A stretch of DNA of 48,000 bases from Magnetococcales bacterium DC0425bin3 (GTDB lineage: Bacteria > Pseudomonadota > Magnetococcia > Magnetococcales > DC0425bin3), in NCBI GenBank assembly GCA_002753665.1, contig PEAP01000012.1, positions 1-48,000 of the forward strand, in the 5' to 3' direction. Below are positions 36,748 through 46,422 of this stretch, piece after piece. A model generated the notes under the pieces. That model was not told where the DNA came from, ran no database searches, and worked only from the letters and a program-made list of their open reading frames with translations. The first letter of the stretch is position 1. Each line of letters opens with the position of its first letter. The position numbers were made by a program, and so were the translations under genes.

Positions 36748-37404
36748 TCAGGGGGTAATCAGCGGCAGAAAACGCAGCATTGCGAACACGATGCCGACGA
36801 CTGCGCCGGACATGCCGATCATCCATTTGATCAGGCTGGTCTCCATCTCCCGGGAACGGAGTTCCGTTCGGCTCTCCAGCTCCTTCGAGCGGATTTCGAA
36901 ACCGGTTTCGAGTTCCTTCAGGCGGGTTTCGAAACCGGTTTCGAGTTCCTTCAGGCGGGTTTCGAGTTCCTTCGAGCGGGTTTCGAGCGTCGTATCCAGC
37001 TCCTTCAGACGGGTCCCGAAACTGGTCTCCAGCTCCCTCAGACGGGATTCAAGCTTCGTATCCAGTTCCTTCAGGTGGGTTTCGAGCTTCGTATCCAGTT
37101 CCTTCAGGCGGGTTTCGAGCTTCGTATCCAGTTCCTTCAGGCGGGTTTCGAGCTTCGTATCCAGTTCCTTCAGGCGGGTTTCGAGTTCCTTCAGGCGGAT
37201 CCCGAAATTGGTATCCAGTTCCTTCAGACGGATTTCGGTTCTGGCCTCGATTTCCTGGATATCCCTTTTGGTGGCCAATCGATCCTCCACCAGGGCGAGC
37301 AGGGTCTCGACCTGGGCTTCGGCCTGGGACTCGGTGAACCCGGCCCCCTTGAGTTTCTTGGTGCAGGCCAGGGTGTCGAAGACGATGGCGGACTGCATGG
37401 ACAT
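36748..37404 (-). CDS. DUF1640-like coiled-coil membrane protein built from 11-residue repeats
   Basis: A 218-residue protein. The N-terminus (SAIVFDTLACTKKLKGAGFT, then ETLLALVEDRLATKRDIQEI) matches the DUF1640/CCDC90 pattern. The central 120 residues are a long coiled coil of about eleven tandem units LKELDTKLETR (33 bp each). A C-terminal membrane helix (WMIGMSGAVVGIVFAMLRFL) ends it. GAGGAGG precedes the ATG at 37404. Repeat number sets rod length and may vary by slippage. Function unknown; mitochondrial relatives are linked to membrane complexes. Confidence 0.82.
   Translation of the reverse strand: MSMQSAIVFDTLACTKKLKGAGFTESQAEAQVETLLALVEDRLATKRDIQEIEARTEIRLKELDTNFGIRLKELETRLKELDTKLETRLKELDTKLETRLKELDTKLETHLKELDTKLESRLRELETSFGTRLKELDTTLETRSKELETRLKELETGFETRLKELETGFEIRSKELESRTELRSREMETSLIKWMIGMSGAVVGIVFAMLRFLPLITP
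36880..37237. repeat. 33-bp tandem repeat within a coiled-coil gene
   Basis: Four near-identical 33-bp units (37048-37080, 37081-37113, 37114-37146, 37147-37179) are flanked by more diverged units back to about 36880. The last three are identical by eye. Each unit begins TTCGAGCTTCGTATCCAG. Confidence 0.93.
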
Positions 37405-37611
37405 GGATTTTTCCTCCTCGCTGCATGGTACCATTTTCCACCGGGTCGCGTCGATTCGAAAAAAAGTTTGTCGCCAGACTCCGGCCCCGGCCCCGGGAAT
37501 GGGCTGGTTCCACCCCATCGAGCGGCTTTGCATCGGCTGCTGGAGTGGGTTAAAATCATGGCAACGATGGCGAAAGTCCCGTTTCCGTCCGGACATGCAG
37601 AGGGTGTAGCC

Positions 37612-38277
37612 GTGAGTCCTGCCCAAACCAGCAATCAGGCCCGCATCAATATGGTCCAGTCCCAACTGGTGCCCAACAACATCATCCAGGTGGAACTGCT
37701 GACCGGCATGCGCACACTGGCGCGGGAGGATTTTCTGGATCCCGTCCAGCGGGATTTCGCCTATTCCGACCATTCCGTTCCGGTGGGCGGGGGATCCCGG
37801 CGCTGCCTGAAACCCCTCCAGATTGCCCAGCTGCTCCAGGCCCTGGAAATCATCGCCGGGGACAAGGTCCTGGTGGTGGGAGCCGGCACCGGTTACGAGG
37901 CGAGCCTGGCCGCCCGGCTGGGGGCCGCCGTGGTGGTGGCCCTGGAGTTCGATGCCGGGCTGGCCGCCCGCGGGCGGGAACTGACCGCCGGCAGCGGGGT
38001 GATGTGGCAGGTGGGACCGCTGGCCGAGGGCTGGTTTCCCCAGGCGCCCTACGATGCCATCCTCTTCTGCGGCGCGGTGGCGGCCGTGCCGCCACCGGTC
38101 CTGGGCCAACTGGCCCGCAACGGGCGCCTGACCGCCATCGTCGGCCGGCCCGGGGATGTGCTGATGAACGCCGTCCTGCAGCGCGGGCCCGGGGTGGGGG
38201 GCCGACCCCAGGTGTTGTTCGAAACCAACGCCTTCCCGCTACCCGGAACCGGGGGGGCGGCACCGTTCGTTCTCTAG
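37612..38277 (+). CDS. Protein-L-isoaspartate O-methyltransferase family protein
   Basis: A 221-residue protein of the Pcm family, with the N-terminal INMVQSQLVPNNI helix, DFLDPVQRDFAYSDHSVPVG, the SAM-binding VLVVGAGTGYEASLAARLGA and a late NGRLTAIVGRPGD strand. Pcm repairs isoaspartyl residues; this short-type homologue is the common alphaproteobacterial form and may have another protein target. GTG at 37612 is chosen (AGAGGG upstream, family-like N-terminus); ATG at 37558 would add 18 residues. 37405-37611 otherwise shows nothing. Confidence 0.82.
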   Translation: MSPAQTSNQARINMVQSQLVPNNIIQVELLTGMRTLAREDFLDPVQRDFAYSDHSVPVGGGSRRCLKPLQIAQLLQALEIIAGDKVLVVGAGTGYEASLAARLGAAVVVALEFDAGLAARGRELTAGSGVMWQVGPLAEGWFPQAPYDAILFCGAVAAVPPPVLGQLARNGRLTAIVGRPGDVLMNAVLQRGPGVGGRPQVLFETNAFPLPGTGGAAPFVL

Positions 38278-38350
38278 AACCTGTCGAAATCGTCTGCTCG
38301 ACCGGCTCTGGCGGCATTGCCTGTCAACCCATGAACCGAGGAGGATTGTC

Positions 38351-38551
38351 ATGAACAGGCTCGAGCTGGCGTCCCAAGGCTTCAACGCCAAGGTGGCGGA
38401 AACGGAATATGGCTGGTTTCTCGTGGGCTTCATGCTCCTGCTGGCGGTCTATCTGGGCGGATACCTGGTGCAGCGCCATCTGGAACGCAGAAAAACCCAA
38501 CACAAACCCCTTACCATGACCCAAGGCCGGAAATTGGTCCGGCACAAATAG
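38351..38551 (+). CDS. Small single-helix membrane protein, unknown
   Basis: A 66-residue protein with one membrane helix (about 22-40, FLVGFMLLLAVYLGGYLV) and a basic C-terminus (QRHLERRKTQHKPL and onward). AGGAGG before the ATG is among the best ribosome-binding sites in the window. It lies 15 nt upstream of the aspartokinase gene on the same strand. I do not recognise the family. Confidence 0.72.
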   Translation: MNRLELASQGFNAKVAETEYGWFLVGFMLLLAVYLGGYLVQRHLERRKTQHKPLTMTQGRKLVRHK

Positions 38552-38566
38552 GCGGAAACAAGCGAC

Positions 38567-39802
38567 GTGGCACTGATCGTTCAAAAATTCGGCGGCACAT
38601 CCGTCGGCACCATCGACCGCATCAAGAATGTCGCCTCCCGGGCGCTGGCCGCCCAGCGGGAGGGGCATCAGGTGGTGGTGACCGTCTCGGCCATGGCCGG
38701 GGAAACCAACCGTCTGGTGGCCCTGATGGAAGGGGTGACCACCAACTACAACCGGCGCGAATACGACGTGGTGGTGTCGGCCGGGGAGCAGGTGTCCACC
38801 GGGCTGGTGGCCGCCGCCATCGAAGCCATGGGCGGCAAGGCCCGTTCCTATCAGGGGTGGCAGATCCGTTTCATGACGGACAGCACCTTCGCCAAGGCGC
38901 GCATTCGCGAAATCGAAGGCACCCGCATCCGGCGGGACTTGGCCGCCGGATGCATCGTGGTGGTGGCCGGCTTCCAGGGCATCGACGATGGCGGCAACAT
39001 CACCACCTTGGGGCGGGGCGGGTCGGATACCTCCGCCGTGGCGCTGGCCGCAGCCCTCAAGGCCAACCGTTGCGATATCTACACCGACGTGGACGGGGTC
39101 TACACCACCGACCCGCGCATCGTGCCCAAGGCCCGCAAGCTGGAGACCATTTCCTACGACGAAATGCTGGAAATGGCCTCCCTGGGCGCCAAGGTGCTGC
39201 AAACCCGCTCGGTGGAGCTGGCCAAGAAATATTCGGTGCCCGTGCGGGTACTGCATTCAATGGAAGAAGGAACCGGAACCATGCTGACCAACGAAAACCC
39301 GGAGATGGAAAAGGTCCTGGTCTCCGGCATCGCCTTCAACAAGGATGAAGCCAAGATCACCGTCCTGGGCATTCCCGACCGCCCCGGCGTGGCCGCCTCG
39401 ATTCTCGGCACCATGGCCGACGCCAACATCAACGTGGACATGATCATCCAGAACATGGCCCACGGCAGCGACACCACCGATCTCACCTTCACCGTCCCCA
39501 AGGGCGATTATTCCCAGGCCCTGGCGGTGTTGAGAGACGCCAAGACCGGTGCCCGGGAGCTGGCCGGCAATCCCGAAATCGCCAAGGTCTCCGCCATCGG
39601 CGTCGGCATGCGCTCCCACTCCGGCGTGGCCCAGCGCATGTTCAAGGCCCTGGCCCGGGAGGGCATCAACATCCAGATGATCTCCACCTCCGAAATCAAG
39701 ATCTCGGTGATCATCGACGAAAAATACACCGAACTGGCGGTCCGCACGCTCCACGACGCCTTCGAACTCCACAAGGACATCGGCGACCGGATCACCGGTT
39801 GA
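38567..39802 (+). CDS. lysC: Aspartokinase
   Basis: A 411-residue aspartate kinase, the first step to lysine, threonine, methionine and diaminopimelate. The amino-acid-kinase start VQKFGGTSVGTIDRI and the catalytic GRGGSDTSAVALAAAL are present. Two C-terminal ACT domains follow (about 265-405: ITVLGIPDRPGVAASILGTM; VSAIGVGMRSHSGVAQRMFK), the site of feedback inhibition by Lys/Thr. Length is typical of the monofunctional class. GTG start. No direct cluster partners. Confidence 0.95.
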   Translation: MALIVQKFGGTSVGTIDRIKNVASRALAAQREGHQVVVTVSAMAGETNRLVALMEGVTTNYNRREYDVVVSAGEQVSTGLVAAAIEAMGGKARSYQGWQIRFMTDSTFAKARIREIEGTRIRRDLAAGCIVVVAGFQGIDDGGNITTLGRGGSDTSAVALAAALKANRCDIYTDVDGVYTTDPRIVPKARKLETISYDEMLEMASLGAKVLQTRSVELAKKYSVPVRVLHSMEEGTGTMLTNENPEMEKVLVSGIAFNKDEAKITVLGIPDRPGVAASILGTMADANINVDMIIQNMAHGSDTTDLTFTVPKGDYSQALAVLRDAKTGARELAGNPEIAKVSAIGVGMRSHSGVAQRMFKALAREGINIQMISTSEIKISVIIDEKYTELAVRTLHDAFELHKDIGDRITG

Positions 39803-39826
39803 ACTTTTTCCTTTCCCCCTTGCCTG

Positions 39827-39898
39827 CTGCCTCCCCCATCCATCACAAGTTACCGATGCAAGCCGCTCCGCGGCCTGCATCGGTGGAGAGTGGAGGCC
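39827..39898 (-). repeat. Interspersed repeat, copy 12 (split or tandem partial)
   Basis: An end segment (CTCCCCCATCCATCACAAGT) is followed by a new start segment: hairpin ACCGATGCAAGCCG/CGGCCTGCATCGGT then GGAGAGTGGAGG. It looks like two partial copies in tandem, or a rearranged one. Confidence 0.75.
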
Positions 39899-39944
39899 GG
39901 ACGGGGTGGCCCCTGGCCACCCCGTTGCCGTTGGAATCCGAACC

Positions 39945-42047
<2,103 letters not shown>

Positions 42048-42063
42048 GCCCCCCGCCCGCCGC

Positions 42064-42095
42064 CACGGCAATGGCCGCTCCCGGCCATTGCCGTG
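42064..42095 (+). terminator. 14-bp GC-rich hairpin after glnB
   Basis: CACGGCAATGGCCG and CGGCCATTGCCGTG around a four-base loop; no T-tract follows. Probable transcript-end stabiliser or terminator. Confidence 0.6.
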
Positions 42096-42108
42096 ACCCG
42101 CCGTCGGA

Positions 42109-42170
42109 TTACCGTGCAAGCCGGGCAGCGGCTTTCAGCGGTGGAGGGGGGTCGGTGGAATCAAAGTCAG
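42109..42170 (-). repeat. Interspersed repeat, copy 14, supplying a stop codon
   Basis: ACCGTGCAAGCCGG, AAGCGG-like hairpin remnant, GGTGGAGGGGGGTCGG, end GGAATCAAAGTCA. The terminal TGA on the minus strand is the stop codon of the DUF302 gene. Confidence 0.82.
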
Positions 42171-42574
42171 GCCAGCGCCTGCAGGGCGGCGTCCAGCCTG
42201 GTCTGGACCTCCCGGGCCACGTTGCCGATCACGGCATCATCGATGGAGTCGGCGATGACCTGGACCTTGATGACCGCCACGTCGATCCCCCCGCGGCCAT
42301 CCTCCCGCACCACCACATTGCAGGGCAGGAAGACCGCGACATCCGGCACGGCCATCAGTGCCCGCAGGGCCAGGGGTGGATTGCAGGCGCCCAGGATCAG
42401 GGTGCGGGGATGATCGACCCCCAGCCGCTTCTTCAGGGCGGCGGAAACGTCGATTTCGGAGAGGATCCCGAAACCCTGGTCGGCCAGGGCTTGGCGGGCC
42501 CGCTCCACCACCTGGTCGAACGAGCCGGACACGGGTTTGACGGTGGCGAAATGGGCTGATGAGTGGTCCGTCAT
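42167..42574 (-). CDS. DUF302-family protein
   Basis: A 135-residue protein of the DUF302 fold: VSGSFDQVVERARQALADQG, ILSEIDVSAALKKRLGVDHP, LILGACNPPLALRALMAVPD, then FLPCNVVVRED. The Cys in LGACNP and that in LPCNVV are characteristic. The family's role is unclear, with proposed links to stress and metals. AGGAGA precedes the ATG at 42574. Its stop codon lies in a repeat copy. It is divergent from the MaoC-like gene. Confidence 0.85.
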   Translation of the reverse strand: MTDHSSAHFATVKPVSGSFDQVVERARQALADQGFGILSEIDVSAALKKRLGVDHPRTLILGACNPPLALRALMAVPDVAVFLPCNVVVREDGRGGIDVAVIKVQVIADSIDDAVIGNVAREVQTRLDAALQALA

Positions 42575-42667
42575 GGGCGATCTCCTGCCGTGGATGGGAT
42601 GGTTGCTACCAGTTCGGCACAGCATGCCACCAGCAAGACGCTGGAAACAAGCGCCGGCATAGCCAAG

Positions 42668-43111
42668 ATGAACACTCTCTCCAAATCCGCCGCCCCGACC
42701 CGGTTCGAACCCGGACAGACGGTGCGGTGTCTCTTCACGGTCACCATGGCCCAACAGCGGGACTATGCCCGGCTGACCGGCGATGCCAATCCGGTGCATC
42801 TGGATGGGGCCTTCGCCCGGGAACTGGGGTTTGCCGGGCCTCTCGTGTTCGGTGGACTGCTCGCCGCCCAGGTGGGGCGGGGCATCGGCATGGACCTGCC
42901 GGGGGCCGGCTGCGTTTGGTCCCAGTTGGTCATCCGCTTCAGCCGTCCGCTGCTGGTGGATCAGCCGGCGGAATTGACCCTCACGGTGGACCATTTCAGC
43001 CCCGGAATGGGGGTTCTGAGCCTGCGCTTCACCATCCGGTCCGGAGAGGTCGGGGTGGCCAGCGGCACGGCCATGGCCACCCTGCGGGCACCCCAGGAGG
43101 GCTCGGCATGA
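42668..43111 (+). CDS. MaoC-like (R)-specific enoyl hydratase
   Basis: A 147-residue hot-dog-fold hydratase. The hydratase-2 catalytic pair is Asp39 and His44 in LTGDANPVHLD, followed by the family LGFAGPLVFGGLLAAQ. It hydrates 2-enoyl thioesters to (R)-3-hydroxyacyl groups. The 3' end overlaps the fkbH-like gene as ATGA, so the two are coupled. With the ACP and FkbH-like protein it suggests a small acyl-transfer pathway rather than central fatty-acid synthesis. ATG at 42668 is chosen over a longer frame. Confidence 0.82.
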   Translation: MNTLSKSAAPTRFEPGQTVRCLFTVTMAQQRDYARLTGDANPVHLDGAFARELGFAGPLVFGGLLAAQVGRGIGMDLPGAGCVWSQLVIRFSRPLLVDQPAELTLTVDHFSPGMGVLSLRFTIRSGEVGVASGTAMATLRAPQEGSA

Positions 43112-44994
43112 CCCTGCTGTACGACCTGGCGGCCATGCCCTGGCTGCCCCCGGCACCGCCGGACTTCCGCGCCAGGCGCCGGGTCCTGGAGGACGACCCG
43201 GGGTCGGATCCGGCCCTGGAACTTTACCGCCTGGCCGGCCATGCCCTGGATTTGAATCAACTGATCCATTTGGGCGCCACCCTGGGCAAGCTGCGGCGGA
43301 ACACCGGTCCCTTGGCCGGCGGCGCCCTGAGGTTGGCGGTGGTCGGCAATGCCAACTGCGACATGATCCTGCCGGCCCTGCCGGGCGCGGCCCTGCGCCA
43401 TGGCATCGACCTGGAGGTGCTGGGCGGGGATTTCGGCCAGGTGGCCCAGGTGGCCCTGGATCCGGACTCGTTCATCGCCCGCCAGCGACCCGAGGCCGTG
43501 CTGCTGGCCCTGGATCATCGGGGACCGCCCCTGACCGAGGGGGCCGGTCGGGCGCTGGACTGGGTGGCGGAGATGGCCCGGGGACTGCGGCGGGCCGGGG
43601 CCGGATTGGTGATCCACCAGAGTCTGGTGCCGCCGCCGGTGCCGCTGTTCGGTTCGCTGGATGTCATCCATGCCGGCGCGGTGCGGCGGATCATCGAGGA
43701 CTACAATGCCGGGCTGGCCGGACTGACCGCCGATGGCGATCTGGTGCTGGACGTGGCCGGTCTGGCCCAGGCCGTGGGCACGACCCGCTGGTTCCATCCG
43801 GCCCAGTGGTTCATCGGCAAGCTGCCCTTCGCCCCCGACCTGATTCCCCTGTATGCCGACCATGTGAGCCGGCTGCTGGCGGCGCTGTGGGGCCGGAGCC
43901 GCAAAGGTCTGGTGCTGGATCTGGATAACACCCTGTGGGGAGGGGTGATCGGCGATGACGGGGTGGAGGGCATCGTCCTGGGCCAGGGCAGCGGGCTGGG
44001 GGAGGCCTTTCTGGAAATCCAGCGCCAGGTCATGGCGCTGCAGGAGCGGGGGGTGATCCTGGCGGTCTGTTCCAAGAACGATCCCCAGGTGGCCCTGGAG
44101 CCCTTCCGCCGCCATTCGGAGATGCTCCTGACCGAGGAGCGCATCGCCTGCTTCGTGGCCAACTGGCACGACAAGGCCAGCAATCTGGAAACCATCGCCC
44201 GGCGGCTGGACATCGGTCTCGACGCCCTGGTGCTGCTGGATGACAACCCCGCCGAACGCGCCCAGGTGCGCCAGGCCCTGCCCCGGGTGGCGGTGCCGGA
44301 GCTGCCGGAGGATCCCAGCCTGTATCCCTGGGCGCTGGCGGCGGCGGGGTACTTCGAGACCATCCGGGTGACCGCCGAGGATCGGGAGCGGACCCGGCAG
44401 TACCGGGACAACGCCAGCCGCCAGGCCCTGCTGGAGACCACCCGGGACCTGGGGGCCTTCCTGGCCGGGTTGGAGATGGTGGCCCGGGTGGGGCCCATCA
44501 CCCTCCTGACCCTGAAGCGGGCGGTGCAGTTGATCAACAAGACCAACCAGTTCAACCTCACCACCCGCCGCCATACCGAAAGCGCCGTGGCCGCCCTGTT
44601 GGCCGATCCCCGGGTGACCACGTTCCAGGTGATCCTCAAGGACCGCTTCGGGGACAACGGCCTGATCAGCGTGGCCATCTGCCGGCCGCCGGCCGCCGGG
44701 GAGGAGGGGATCTGGGAGATCGATACCTGGTTGATGAGTTGCCGTGTCCTCAAACGGCGGGTGGAGGAGGCGCTGCTGCGGGTGATGGTGGAGACGGCCC
44801 GGCAGGCCGGCATCGCGATCCTGCGGGGATCCTACCTTCCCAGCGGTCGCAATGGCCTGGTGGAGGAGCATTATCCGGCGTTGGGCTTCGAGCCGGCCGG
44901 GGTGGAAGAGGGGGGCATCACCCATTGGCTGCTGCGGGTGGAGGCCCCCCTGGGGCCGGAGCCGCCGATCCGTATCGTCCGGGAGGGGACCTGA
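43108..44994 (+). CDS. FkbH-like protein (HAD-IIIC domain with flanking domains)
   Basis: A 628-residue three-part protein. An N-terminal SGNH-like domain (about 75-260) is followed by the HAD-IIIC domain with the nucleophile motif GLVLDLDNTLWGGVIGDDGV (about residues 270-290) and DALVLLDDNPAERAQV. A C-terminal GNAT-like part follows (about 470-610; KTNQFNLTTRRHTESAVAAL). FkbH proteins load glyceryl units from 1,3-bisphosphoglycerate onto ACPs for polyketide or sugar-acyl pathways; many homologues have other acyl substrates. The adjacent convergent ACP gene is a plausible carrier. It overlaps maoC by ATGA. Confidence 0.85.
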   Translation: MTLLYDLAAMPWLPPAPPDFRARRRVLEDDPGSDPALELYRLAGHALDLNQLIHLGATLGKLRRNTGPLAGGALRLAVVGNANCDMILPALPGAALRHGIDLEVLGGDFGQVAQVALDPDSFIARQRPEAVLLALDHRGPPLTEGAGRALDWVAEMARGLRRAGAGLVIHQSLVPPPVPLFGSLDVIHAGAVRRIIEDYNAGLAGLTADGDLVLDVAGLAQAVGTTRWFHPAQWFIGKLPFAPDLIPLYADHVSRLLAALWGRSRKGLVLDLDNTLWGGVIGDDGVEGIVLGQGSGLGEAFLEIQRQVMALQERGVILAVCSKNDPQVALEPFRRHSEMLLTEERIACFVANWHDKASNLETIARRLDIGLDALVLLDDNPAERAQVRQALPRVAVPELPEDPSLYPWALAAAGYFETIRVTAEDRERTRQYRDNASRQALLETTRDLGAFLAGLEMVARVGPITLLTLKRAVQLINKTNQFNLTTRRHTESAVAALLADPRVTTFQVILKDRFGDNGLISVAICRPPAAGEEGIWEIDTWLMSCRVLKRRVEEALLRVMVETARQAGIAILRGSYLPSGRNGLVEEHYPALGFEPAGVEEGGITHWLLRVEAPLGPEPPIRIVREGT

Positions 44995-45005
44995 CGGGGC
45001 GAGGG

Positions 45006-45251
45006 TCAGCCGCCGAGTTTTTCGATGATGCGCCGGGCCAGATCGCCGACGTTCTTCAGGTCGGGGACCTCAACGGCGTTGAAGGTGACCCCCATCTTCT
45101 GCTCGATGGACACCAGCAGGCGCAGATTGTTGAGGCTGTCCCAGCCGGGCACCTGGTTGGCGTCCAGGGTGGCGGTGGCCACCAGGGTATCGCTGTCGAA
45201 CACTTCCCGGAAGATGGGGGTCAGCCGGTCCAGAACCTCTTGCAATTCCAT
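45006..45251 (-). CDS. Acyl carrier protein (secondary type)
   Basis: An 81-residue carrier protein. The 4'-phosphopantetheine attachment site is Ser39 in GWDSLNNLRL, flanked by acidic helices. It differs from fatty-acid AcpP (usually DSLDxVEL) and resembles the carriers paired with FkbH-like proteins. It faces the fkbH-like gene tail-to-tail with an 11-nt gap. A repeat copy lies upstream of its start. Confidence 0.85.
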   Translation of the reverse strand: MELQEVLDRLTPIFREVFDSDTLVATATLDANQVPGWDSLNNLRLLVSIEQKMGVTFNAVEVPDLKNVGDLARRIIEKLGG

Positions 45252-45270
45252 GGGGTGGCCTCGATAGTGG

Positions 45271-45345
45271 AACTCTGGTTGGACGGGGGAAGCCTCCTCC
45301 CTCCATCCTCCACCGATGAAAGCCGATGGCCGGCTTCCACGGTCA
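45271..45345 (+). repeat. Interspersed repeat, copy 15
   Basis: GGACGGGGGAAGCCTCCTCC, CTCCATCCTCCACCGATG, then the hairpin GAAAGCCG/CGGCTTCC. It lies between the divergent ACP and methyltransferase genes. Confidence 0.88.
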
Positions 45346-45441
45346 GTCGCCGCGCGACGTTCACGGGGCGGGGGAAGAGGATCATACCAGATCGTCGCTG
45401 TTCCTGCATACCCTGTCGCCGGGAATGGTTCAGTGGGAAGG

Positions 45442-46341
45442 ATGATGCTCGACGTTTTGACCAGACAGTGCCTGCCGGTGCGCTTCCAACTGCCCCTGAT
45501 CCAGGATTCCCTGACGCCGGAGCAGCAGCGGGTGTTTGCGAGCCTGGCGGCCCATTTCGAGGCCTACTGCGCCCACCATGCCCTGGTGCCGGACCAGGTC
45601 TGTCGGGACTATACCGGCTGGCTCGAAGCCTTTTCCGGCCATCTGCGCCGCTATATCGCCAGCGGGCTTTATCCGGTGGAATACCGGGACGGGTTCACCT
45701 GCGGGCGGATCGTCTATGATCTGTGCCTGATGCTGTCCACCCTGGTCACCCGGCATCGGTTCCGGCTCATGGAGAAGGTGGCGGCGCTGCCGGGGCAACC
45801 GGCCGGGCGCGCCCTGGTGCTGGGGGTGGGGGCCGGTCTGGAGCTGGCCCTCCTGGAGCCCCGTTGGGGTGCCCTGAGCGGCTTCGACATGCAGCTGGAT
45901 GAGTTCGTGCGCCGGCGGTTTCCCCAGGTCACCTTTCATGACCGACTGCCCAAGGAAGGTTCATTCGATGGCATTTTCGCCATCGAACTGCTGGAGCATC
46001 TGGCCGATCCCTACGGCTTTCTGGCCCGCCTGGCCGGTCTGCTGCGGCCGGGCTCCGGCCGGCTGGTGGTCACCACCGCCCGCAATATTCCCCAGTGGGA
46101 TCACCTGCACAACTTCCACGACCCACGGCTGTTCCGGCAGGCCATCGCCGCCCTGGGCTGGCGGGTGGTGGCGGAGGAGATCATTCCCCATCGCTTCCAG
46201 CACGAGTTCTCCGGGTTCGAGGCCGACAACGGCTTTTTCGTCCTGGAACGGGCCGAACCGGCCGCGATGCCTTGCCAACGGCAGCGGACTGGCAGTAACT
46301 TCGACGGAAGGGGGAGGCCTCCCTCCACCCTCCACCGATGA
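45442..46341 (+). CDS. SAM-dependent methyltransferase with repeat-encoded C-terminus
   Basis: A 299-residue protein with a helical N-terminal domain (about 1-120) and a class I methyltransferase core (about 125-260): ALVLGVGAGLELALLEP, SGFDMQLDEFV, IFAIELLEHLADPYGF and LRPGSGRLVVTT. Substrate unknown; its position beside ACP and FkbH-like genes makes a role in that pathway possible. The last ~15 codons (FDGRGRPPSTLHR) and the TGA lie within repeat copy 16, so the element replaced or extended the natural C-terminus. The start is uncertain (ATG 45442 or 45445). Confidence 0.78.
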   Translation: MMLDVLTRQCLPVRFQLPLIQDSLTPEQQRVFASLAAHFEAYCAHHALVPDQVCRDYTGWLEAFSGHLRRYIASGLYPVEYRDGFTCGRIVYDLCLMLSTLVTRHRFRLMEKVAALPGQPAGRALVLGVGAGLELALLEPRWGALSGFDMQLDEFVRRRFPQVTFHDRLPKEGSFDGIFAIELLEHLADPYGFLARLAGLLRPGSGRLVVTTARNIPQWDHLHNFHDPRLFRQAIAALGWRVVAEEIIPHRFQHEFSGFEADNGFFVLERAEPAAMPCQRQRTGSNFDGRGRPPSTLHR

Positions 46342-46367
46342 AAGCCGCTTCCCGGCTTCCACGGTAA
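46297..46367 (+). repeat. Interspersed repeat, copy 16, inside a gene end
   Basis: AACTTCGACGGAAGGGGG, CCTCCCTCCACCCTCCACC, hairpin GATGAAAGCCG/CGGCTTCCAC. It encodes the C-terminal residues and stop codon of the methyltransferase. Confidence 0.9.
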
Positions 46368-46422
46368 AACCTGAGACACATAAGCTGTTGCTTCTTCGTT
46401 CCATTCGATCCACACGTCGGTA

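Noticed and set aside
36880-37237. CRISPR array
   Set aside because: The 33-bp units are contiguous without spacers and are in-frame coding repeats.
42700-42720. tRNA T-loop-like GGTTCGAACCC
   Set aside because: It lies inside the MaoC-like coding region with no acceptor stem or anticodon arm nearby; no tRNA or rRNA gene is seen in the window.
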